A DNA stretch of 64,000 nt. It comes from Xiphydria camelus. Its lineage: Eukaryota; Arthropoda; Insecta; Hymenoptera; Xiphydriidae. The translations under genes were made by a program, and so were the position numbers. Below the pieces are notes generated by a model that was not told where the DNA came from, searched no databases, and saw only the letters and a program-made list of their open reading frames with translations. Location: assembly GCA_963678675.1 (NCBI GenBank), contig OY783199.1, positions 5,773,501-5,837,500 of the forward strand. The letters are read 5' to 3'. This document shows, piece after piece, positions 56,413 through 64,000 of the stretch (within the stretch, counting starts at the first letter, position 1; every line of letters begins with the position of its first letter).

Positions 56413-59400
56413 CTGTCAGAACAACCAAAACATAACAGATACGTTATTGTTTTACAGATATACACGTAAAAGACCAAATAACGCGAAGGTTTCTTTCTTG
56501 CGTGCGTTATTATAGGTAATATATTACGATGACGCGTAAGTCGAATCTTCTCAAAATTAAATTACAAGACAAACACTGGGAGAATTGGATTTACATCATG
56601 TTGCGTATTAACATTGGAAATTGAGATTAACGTATGACAAACTGATTCAGTTTGATTCATCTGAGTCATTCTCTAACCGTTGTAGTTTTTTTTCTTTACA
56701 CTGTAAGAATTAAACAGGTACTCATTAAAACCTTAGCTATTATGATCAAATTTAGAATAAATTGCGAAGTATAAAATTCTATGATTTTTCGAGACATTCC
56801 AGTTTTTTCTGATGACCAGACTCCTGGAATGTAACTAAGCATGTTACAGTGAAACGTAATTTGCCCAGTACATAATGATAAATATCACTGATATGAAGGG
56901 TTTCTTTCAAAAACAACATTTGTCAAAAACGCCAATCCATGTAGTATCGGTAATAATGCCTACTCTTTCATTGTATCTAGCCGTGTAGTGGTGCCTACTC
57001 TTTCATTATATTATATTATAACGAAAGCGTATGCACCACTACACGGCTAGATACAACGAAAGAGTAGGCATTATTACCAATGCTACAGGGATTGGCGTTT
57101 TTGACAAATGTTGTTTTTGAAAGAAACCCTTCATATCGATTGCCGATTTTATACTCTGATCTTATAAAATGCGCTGGGATACCAAATGTATTAGGTGGTG
57201 AAGTAATATAGAGAATGCCGGCTTAGTAACTCAGCAGTTGAATGTCAGCTGATTCTACCAATGACACATTAGAATACGAAGCTGCAGATAAGAAAGTAAG
57301 ATACTTCTTTGGTTTAAGAAGTGTGACTGTATTGAGGATATACAGGCATACCATACGTGTAGAAATACTGATACGGACCCGAATAATACTTCGCATTACT
57401 TTACTAGCATAACGTTCTAACTACAATCATCAAACAATTCTATTAGAGCCGTCAATCATAATTCCTTTGCCATTTAAAGATAAATTCGGTAAAACAATGT
57501 AAGGATTATATTTTTATTAGGAGACATGATCGCTGCAATATTAAAGTGTTTGAACTACGGTACAGTGAATGTGAAAATCGTGTGTAGAATAGCGTTTCAT
57601 TAAACACATTGCATTGTTTTACCACCTTGCATTTAACTATTCCACATGCTAATTGAGATAGTGACTCCAATCTCTATTATACCAGAAATATCGATTGATG
57701 TTTAATCGAACCGATATCAAATTATCTAGCAATTAAGGTGGCTACCATAAGATACTGCTTTTCGAAGTACTATCTACGAAATTACGTCAAACTAAATAAC
57801 TGCAACATAATAGGGAGAAAGTTTAAGACTGAGGTTTTTGCAAAATATCAATTGTCATTATTCGAAAGGATTTGATGCTGAAAAGGTTGTAAGAAATACT
57901 TGGTGAATACATACATTTATTGAAGCTAATAGGTTTAAACGAGATATTTACAACTGGAAGAACAAATTATATGGATATTTTTTTTTCTTAATTATTATAC
58001 TGTTATAATTTGAAATACAATTGTCAATTAACAGACTAAAAATATTTAAATAGATACTGCTATCAGTATATTTATCAAACTCTTTAAATACTGCTTTTAT
58101 TGTTGGTAATAAACATTTAGTACATCTCATGCTGGATACTTTGGCGCCTTGCGATTAAAATTTGTTTAATATGCTCGCCATTGGAGAATTATCAAACTTT
58201 CTAACAACAAATCCTTATTCAAATACTGACAACGTACTTCAAAATACAGAGCCAAAATAAATAGAATTTTCAAATGCCAATTACCAATTTGAGTGCACCA
58301 ATTATACGCAATGGAGACAATAGAATTGTCTCCTAATCTCAAAGATTGATGGCTTTACCTTCCTCTTTTTCTTGTGCTTTTTATGTTGCTGGCCATTCAA
58401 GGGATTCCAACTAGCCTGTGTGTCGTGATCTGTCGTGTGACAGGTTTGGGGAGAGATTTTTGAGGTAAGGGAGCTGTTGCTGATTTCTTGTTGAAACTGA
58501 ACGAAATCGAGAAGTTCAGTTATGGAGTACTTTGTAAATTTTGTATTTTTCAGATTTTTCTTTTATTATAATGTAGCTGTCAAAAGTTATGCATCTCATT
58601 TTTGTCGGCATTTTATGGAACTAGTAATTTTTGTTTTCCGAAATATCAAAAGTTAAAAATCACAATGTCGATGACCGATTTAAACAGTATTGAGAATTGT
58701 GTAACAATTTATTTTCCGTGAACCGTTGAAGACGCAGCATGTCTTTAAATATTTATTTATGGAAGTGGCGCGTAAAGTCACGATAACGAGGAAAACCGAT
58801 TAATATATTTACTAACCTCGGACTTGGGAGAATCGGGTGAAGGCGGACCATTTAATGTCGACTTATCCGAACTGCTACTCCCACTGCAGACCTCAGTCTG
58901 AAACAGATAATTCGTATTATTATCGCTAAATGCACTCGCATGTACTAATTTGATATATTATTGAGCTAATTTGGATTTGCAGTAGCTGATTTTTGCATAG
59001 AACCTCACCTTGAGTTGTGTCACTTCTTGCTGAAGTTGCGAAACGAGATTTTTTTCTTGAGTCAAAGAAGACTCGCTCGTTTCTACAAGCGAGCGTAGCT
59101 TTGCAACCTCGGCATCTAAAGTAGCTCTTTTACTGCTTTCACTCTGCAACTCCTGTGACAAGCGGGCCTTCTCCTGCAATTAAACGAGTAATTTTTTTTA
59201 GTAAAGTCAGATGCTCGGATCAAAGGATTTCGCTGGAATTATGCTTAACTTATCAAAAAAAGGCTGTCATTTTGACGTACCTCTTGAAGCTGTTCTAGGG
59301 CAGCAAGATTTGGAGTATTGTCCTTTAGGGGTGATAGTTTGGGTGTAGATTTCAGAATCGACAATTCGGCTCTAGCCTCTTCTCGAAGCGATTCCTCCTC

Positions 59401-62400
59401 GGCCAATCTTCTCTCCAGTTCAGATATCTTTTTCTGAAGCTATATAAATGCAAATCTGAATTGATTGCCGTTTAATCAAAATTCAGCTGTTCACCGTATC
59501 CCAAATATATATTTTCGAAATTTTGAAATGCATGATTCCAAGATATTTATTCCATAAATAACACGTGTATACTTTTCGCAAATAATTGCATTTCATATTC
59601 ATATGTGTTAAAATTTCCATGCATGCATATCATTCTAAAAACACTTACATTTCTAACAATGAACTACTTTGTGAACGTTAAGTGTGCATTCATATATAAA
59701 GCAAAATAATACTATACATAAATAAAGCTAAAACCATGATATTATAAAGAGGAAAGGCAAGCCATTATCATAGTGTTAATTTATTGTGACATTCGAGAAG
59801 AATAATCAGCTCCACTACCTGTGATGAAGTGCAGATGATATGATACCCTATACGAAAAAAAAGCATGCTACGTCAAATATCGTCGGCTAAATATGTTAAC
59901 CTGCTAACTCACATGCAGTCAGATTTCCAGGAGCGAGAACAAAACTGTCTTGATCAATACAAAAGTTCTTATATGACAACGGATTTTAACACAATAGTTC
60001 AGTATTTGTCTAACCTTTTTTTAGATAAAATGTATGTAAATTATTTAGTCTAGTTTAGCCATGAAGTTGCCGCGAATCAAAACATCTTAAAATCGTAAGA
60101 TATGGAATTAGCAGGTTAACACATTTAGCCGACGATATGTCGTTCAACTTTCCTGCTAAACCGGGTCATGAAAGGTTCATATGGATCAATTTAATGCTTC
60201 TATGACAGAAAAATATCACATCACCTTTTCAAATGACAATGACCATTATATGACGGAGCGTATTGAGTTACCGCAACAGGAGATTCTAAATATCATCTTT
60301 CACTGAATAACAGTTTCGTATTTCATGTTATATCAATTGTCTTTTCTTAAAAGTCAGAGTCTGAGAAGACTTCGTACCTCGCTGGTGATGGTGGGGAGCG
60401 ATTTCTCGATACAGCTAAATGCAAACTCAACTCCATCACTGTCATAGATCATGGAGTCCGTGGAATCATAAGCTTGTTTGTTCGCCTGCCGATGTCACAA
60501 TCACATTCTACCATCAGGTCGTGAGACCATATTTTCTAACGCCCCTAATTCTACTTTCGCTTATTATAGCACCCCATGCAATTAAATCACACACCTCTCT
60601 CTTCCATTTGAAAAAAGGTATATTTCGATATCATGTTTAAACATTCATCGAGTGCTTACACTACTATAAAAAAATAAGTATTGCCATACTACAGAGATTA
60701 GGAGGTCCTTCTGAAAGGCATGCGTGTTAAGTCTAAAAGCCTAGATACGAACAGAACACACAAATTACGTCGTTAAGTATACCTTATCGCTCATAGTTGT
60801 TCGAAGATTATGGACTTCTATCCTAAGATTCGACACTTCATTTTCTTTTTGCTCAAGTTGCGCCTGCCATCTTGTCTCCTCGGATTCTATGTGACTTTGA
60901 AGTTTATTTAACATTCCCTCCTATAATGGAACGTTCGTAGAAATGTTACATCGTGCATAAAATGTGACACAATGAAGAGTTTACAGCAGTTTCTACTCAC
61001 GGTATCGTCTATGATCTGCTTATAATGAGATACCATGCCCTGGAGACTTTTGTTTTGTTTCTCCATCTCTGGATTTGCATTAGGCACTTCCTTATTTGCT
61101 CTAAGTTCGGTAAGAGCAGCATAGGCCTTCTTTTCGAAAACTTTGATCCACTGGTCGTGAGACTTTTCGGATACCTTAATATCTGGGAATATCCTTTGTA
61201 AAAGAGCTTTACTAGCCTCCAGCTCTTCGGTTCTTATTTTTTGCGTCACTTCCTAGAAACAAATGGCGCTTACAATGACACATTCTGGACATTAGTTCTG
61301 TCCACTTTAAATGCCTTGAAATTTTACAAGATATTTCGAATGTAGTAAAAATAGATGCACGCGCCAATCCTCAGCTCTTACTCCAAGAGATTATCTCCAG
61401 AGGTTTGCAAATAAAAACGGAAGTGGATCGGAAAGTGTGACAGGAGAAAAAAGACATTGATAAGTAGGCAGGAGAGACAGAGAGACTTACATCAACGCTC
61501 ATTCCGGAATTGGATTTAGCGCGGGACTCGGCTGCAGAAAGAGCTTCCATCACTTTCCAGTTCTTAGTACGTAACTCCTGTAGTCAACCACAAAAGCCAA
61601 ACAATGAACAAGTCAGTCCAATTCGTAATTGAATGCATTTACAAGGAAATCGAGTATAAACGTGAATAGGCTTCAACGGAAGGCAAACCTTATAATAAGA
61701 TACACTTGCGGCCGCGTCAGTTAAAAAGAGAATAATTGTCAAAGTGATGGAAGCATTTGAAAAATGAAAACTATCGAGGGATAAATAAGTAAAGGAAAAA
61801 ATCATACTATCGGAGGTCTAATATTCAAACTACTAACTAAATCGTTCTATTCGTACTCTAGAGTACGGCGGATAATTTTCAGCCTTTGAACTTGTGATAA
61901 ATAAAAAGAAGCATCAACCTTTACTCAAAGTATTGACTAAGTGCTTCTTTTCATTCATACAGTCACTTATATTTCCTAGGAAATGAGTTACGGAAGATAT
62001 ACCATAAGTTAGATAATTCTTGGCGGTTTAGTATACTATATTAGATCCACCATCTTGTGATTGTTAGAACTTCAAATAGCATCACGCACTTTCCATTTTT
62101 ATACGCACATATGTAGAAAAGTAGCGCGTGAAAAGTAATTGCGAACTCACGTTATTCTTTGTACGTTGCATTTCAAGATCGTCCTGTAACCGTGTGACGA
62201 GGCTCCGCTGATTGTTTATGTCACTACGCAGGGCATCGAATTGTGCAGTCACTTTATTAAGCTCCGTCTCTTTCTGCGTTAATTCCACCCTCAAGGCATC
62301 CAATTGATTATCCTTTTGAGTCACTCTGTAAGAAACAATGCATTTCCAACTTTTCTTTTTTCAGTTACTATTTTTATTTGCCTCGGCATTTAACGTTTTA

Positions 62401-64000
62401 ATTGACGTGTACTTACAAATTTGCCTGTTCAACAAGTGCGATGTTACTCTTTTGTGATTTATCTTCGACTCCATTCTCACGGCCCTCTGCGGCTGGGCGT
62501 TCGGTAGTCGCCGCTAGCTGCGATGCTAATGATTCATTTTCATCGCGTAACTGTTTTAACTCCTTTTGCAATTCGATAACACTACCCAACTGCAGAAATA
62601 AATGAAGTCTTAGTAATCCTTCCTGAATTGAGAAACAGATCATTTATCCCCTATGTATTTGCTGCCAAAACTGACCTGCGTTGAAAGCCTATCGTTCTCT
62701 TCTTGCAATCGTACAACTTGCAATTGCACGTCTCCTGATATCTTCTCCGTTTGTTGCAGTCTATCAATTTCCGATTTCAAGCTCCTGAGTTCACTGATAG
62801 TTTCATTCGCGAATCTCAAATCTTCTTGGGCCTTGGATAGTTCGCCTTGAACCTTGGACAATTCTCCTTGAAGCTTTTGCAGTTCATCTTGAGTTTTCAT
62901 GAGATTACTCTGCGCCTGTCTCAAATCATCCGAAGCTTTCGTGAGTTTCATCTTAGACTCCTTCAGTTCCTCCTGCGTGCCAGACGAATTTCCTTCCAAT
63001 AGACTGAATTCACTTCGCGACTTCTTCAATTCTCCCTGCACATTCTCGAGTTCCGACTTCGATTTTTTCAAGTCCTCCTCCATTTTACTCAAAGCAGTTT
63101 TTAAGCCGGTAATCTCAGCCGCTTCCGAAACAGCTTCGTTCCGCGAAGCAGCCAGATCTGATTTTAACATTGCCAGCTCGGACTGGACTTTACCCAGTTC
63201 AACCTTTAAAGTCACCGCCTCATTCGCTTCTGCTTTTGACATGTTTAACTCGGCTTTCAGGGAATGTACTTGTTTCTGTAAATCTTGTTCGTGGCGATGG
63301 GCATTTTTCAGTCTATGATCCAAGTCTGCCTGAACGTGGTGCGATTCCTACAGAGATACATATAATCTGTAGTCGGTTTCGCAAGATTTTTCTCGTTGCA
63401 TCGGAGAAATGTTGATACGATTAGATAGAAATACGATTTGTGAAATCTATCGGGCGTAACTCACCTCTAACTGTCTGGCCATATCCTGCAGCCTGTCTCC
63501 CGCTTCCTTGAAATGTTGTAGTTGACCTTCCGAGTGTATTAGCTGCTCCTGCATCATGCCCAACTGTTGTGTCAGCAGTTCGATCTCATTACTGCTACTC
63601 TCACAAGTGGCCTGTAGCTCTTGTGAGACCGACATGTGAACGTTTTGCAATCCCTCTACTTCCGCGTGCTTCTGTGCGAGCTGCGCCTTCAGTGCATTTT
63701 CGTTTTCGCGCATTTGAGCAAACTGTACCTCCAACTGCTTCCGTTGCGCGATCAATTCCTGCTGCATGTGGCCCTGCGTCTGTCCTTGATCCTCCTGCAT
63801 TTTGTGAATGATCGCAGCATCCTCGTTCACTTTAGTTTGAAGTTGTTCGATCTGCCTGGCAAAACCTTGCTTCTCGGCCACATGACTCTCCAGAATATGC
63901 TGCACGCGCGTATGCAAGGTCTGTACTTCCGTAACCTTCGCAGCTAAAGCTTCTTCCAGTTGTCTCACATTACCGGACAGTCTGGATCTCTCGGCATTCA
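56359..64000 (-). CDS. RRBP1: Ribosome-binding protein 1 (p180)/kinectin-family protein, C-terminal 884 residues
   Basis: ER-membrane protein family that links rough ER to ribosomes, microtubules or kinesin through a very long cytosolic coiled coil; the N-terminal membrane anchor lies outside the window. Minus-strand exons: 64000-63465 (partial), 63347-62676, 62589-62417, 62325-62151, 61577-61491, 61252-61001, 60920-60783, 60485-60378, 59439-59281, 59173-59009, 58897-58817, 58415-58359, 56412-56359. Phases agree and the join is open to a TAA at 56361-56359. Diagnostic blocks shared with vertebrate p180/kinectin are LRTKNWKVMEALSAAE, SHYKQIIDDTEGMLNKLQS with ESEETRWQAQL, and SLTQEKNLVSQLQQEVTQLK. 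Heptads run through nearly all of it. Invertebrates often have one gene for both vertebrate families, so RRBP1 versus kinectin is not decided. The last two exons are less certain than the rest. Confidence 0.88.
56413..58358 (-). other. RRBP1: RRBP1-family last intron or alternative 3' UTR, 1.95 kb
   Basis: Contains the TA-flanked palindrome at 56894-57133. Otherwise AT-rich with no recognised feature. Confidence 0.55.
56894..57133. mobile_element. TA-flanked 240 bp palindrome
   Basis: Ends TGAAGGGTTTCTTTCAAAAA and TTTTTGAAAGAAACCCTTCA, each flanked by TA. Arms are near-perfect for about 110 bp, including TGCCTACTCTTTCATTGTAT and CGAAAGAGTAGGCA, with a TATTATATTATA turn. GTGCCTACTCTTTCAT recurs just before the turn. 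Tc1/mariner-type MITE by target site. Confidence 0.8.
58359..58415 (-). CDS. RRBP1: RRBP1-family exon: Lys-rich tail
   Basis: ASWNPLNGQQHKKHKKKRK, 19 residues between a CACACAG acceptor and a GTAAAG donor, phase 0-0. If the donor is not used, the frame runs on through VKPSIFEIRRQFYCLHCV to a TAA at 58314-58312, giving a different C terminus. Confidence 0.7.
58416..58816 (-). other. RRBP1: RRBP1-family intron, 401 bp
   Basis: AT-rich; nothing recognised. Confidence 0.65.
58817..58897 (-). CDS. RRBP1: RRBP1-family exon: Ser-rich tail
   Basis: TEVCSGSSSSDKSTLNGPPS, then PDSPKSE. Parallels the Ser-rich end of p180, but here splicing appears to continue. Donor GTTAGT. Confidence 0.85.
59009..59173 (-). 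CDS. RRBP1: RRBP1-family exon: terminal coiled coil
   Basis: EKARLSQELQSESSKRATLD to SQLQQEVTQLK. Aligns with the last heptads of human p180 (ending VKKLQEQLEKAEDG). Phase 0-0. Confidence 0.93.
59281..59439 (-). CDS. RRBP1: RRBP1-family exon: coiled coil and Pro-rich linker
   Basis: LQKKISELERRLAEEESLRE, then ILKSTPKLSPLKDNTPN, then LAALEQLQE. 53 residues, phase 0-0. The SPLKD segment looks like a proline-directed phosphorylation site. Confidence 0.92.
59440..60377 (-). other. RRBP1: RRBP1-family intron, 938 bp
   Basis: Contains the inverted-repeat element at 59880-60135. Nothing else recognised. Confidence 0.7.
59880..60135. mobile_element. TA-flanked MITE, 256 bp
   Basis: TCGTCGGCTAAATATGTTAA at the left and TTAACACATTTAGCCGACGA at the right are terminal inverted repeats continuing into CCTGCTAA/TTAGCAGG, with TA on both sides (59878-59879 and 60136-60137). 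The interior is not palindromic and has only a short ORF. Confidence 0.75.
60378..60485 (-). CDS. RRBP1: RRBP1-family exon: short acidic segment
   Basis: ANKQAYDSTDSMIYDSDGVE, then FAFSCIEKSLPTITSE. 36 residues, phase 0-0. The polypyrimidine tract before its acceptor (GACATCGGCAG) is weak, suggesting it may be an alternative exon. Confidence 0.82.
60783..60920 (-). CDS. RRBP1: RRBP1-family exon: ETEGML-type motif
   Basis: EGMLNKLQSHIESEETRWQA to LRTTMSDK. With the preceding DDT it completes the family block (vertebrate AETEGML..LQKSVE). Phase 0-0. Confidence 0.93.
61001..61252 (-). CDS. RRBP1: RRBP1-family exon: conserved globular-like segment
   Basis: TQKIRTEELEASKALLQRIF, then DIKVSEKSHDQWIKVFEKKA and SLQGMVSHYKQIIDDT. 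Equivalent to the vertebrate region with LLPELSVLAQQNYTEWLQDL. Phase 0-0. Confidence 0.93.
61491..61577 (-). CDS. RRBP1: RRBP1-family exon: LRxKNW motif
   Basis: ELRTKNWKVMEALSAAESRA to SGMSVD, 29 residues. The LR-KNW-AMEAL block is diagnostic for p180/kinectin. In-frame (0-0) exon, hence skippable. Confidence 0.92.
62151..62325 (-). CDS. RRBP1: RRBP1-family exon: coiled coil
   Basis: Completes the split Leu, then VTQKDNQLDALRVELTQKET to LEMQRTKNN. Returns to phase 0; donor GTGAGT. Confidence 0.92.
62417..62589 (-). CDS. RRBP1: RRBP1-family exon: coiled coil
   Basis: LGSVIELQKELKQLRDENES to SNIALVEQAN. Phase 0 in and phase 2 out; donor GTAAGT. A less helical stretch, ATTERPAAEGRENGVEDKS, may be a hinge. 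Confidence 0.92.
62676..63347 (-). CDS. RRBP1: RRBP1-family exon: coiled coil with degenerate repeats
   Basis: 224 residues from ESHHVQADLDHRLKNAHRHE to LQEENDRLSTQ. The middle carries near-heptad repeats such as LQGELSKVQGELSKAQEDL, resembling tropomyosin-like internal duplication. Phase 0 on both sides. Confidence 0.93.
63465..64000 (-). CDS. RRBP1: RRBP1-family exon (partial): coiled coil
   Basis: From the window edge: NAERSRLSGNVRQLEEALAA, then continuous Gln/Glu-rich heptads to DMARQLE before GTGAGT. The frame is open to the edge, so the exon continues upstream. MRQLE is read from an internal GTG and is not a real start. Confidence 0.9.

Noticed and set aside
1..64000. tRNA, rRNA, CRISPR or viral genes
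   Set aside because: None recognised. The short palindromic arrays lack uniform repeats and spacers, so they are not CRISPR.

Overview
Animal nuclear DNA, most probably from an insect and best guess a hymenopteran (ant, bee or wasp). The genes are spliced with GT-AG introns, introns are dense in short transposon remnants, and the proteins read as insect-type versions of conserved animal families. Species cannot be told from the sequence. No rRNA, tRNA, CRISPR array or bacterial operon was seen.

Layout. (1) 1-44577, plus strand: the 3' two thirds of neurexin-1, ten exons giving the last 790 residues: end of LNS4, LNS5, EGF3, LNS6, a Ser/Thr-rich stalk, a transmembrane helix and a cytoplasmic tail ending in the PDZ ligand KEWYV. 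A 26.8 kb intron falls inside LNS6 at the position of vertebrate splice site 4, and a 6.7 kb intron lies between the LNS6 exons and the stalk exons. (2) 38697-39856, minus strand, inside that 6.7 kb intron: a five-exon fragment of protein kinase D (PH domain plus start of the kinase domain) with introns kept and two in-frame stops, so a pseudogene from a DNA-level duplication. It is cut off by an 840 bp foldback element. (3) 44578-49742: neurexin 3' UTR and intergenic DNA. (4) 49743-51801, plus strand: complete four-exon IntS11, the 595-residue Integrator endonuclease, with all metal-site residues. (5) 51802-56358: AT-rich DNA between convergent genes, presumably both 3' UTRs. (6) 56359-64000, minus strand: the 3' part of a ribosome-binding protein 1 (p180)/kinectin-family gene, thirteen exons and 884 residues, almost all coiled coil; the 5' part lies beyond the window.

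The three genes show no functional link: a synaptic adhesion receptor, an snRNA/mRNA-processing nuclease and an ER-membrane coiled-coil protein. The most unusual content is non-coding: about fifteen long palindromes or MITE-like elements; a family with CACTGAG-type ends and TA flanks but unrelated interiors; a foldback packed with GTTAAC-like motifs next to the PKD pseudogene; and two arrays of CACNGTG-like palindromes on either side of that block.
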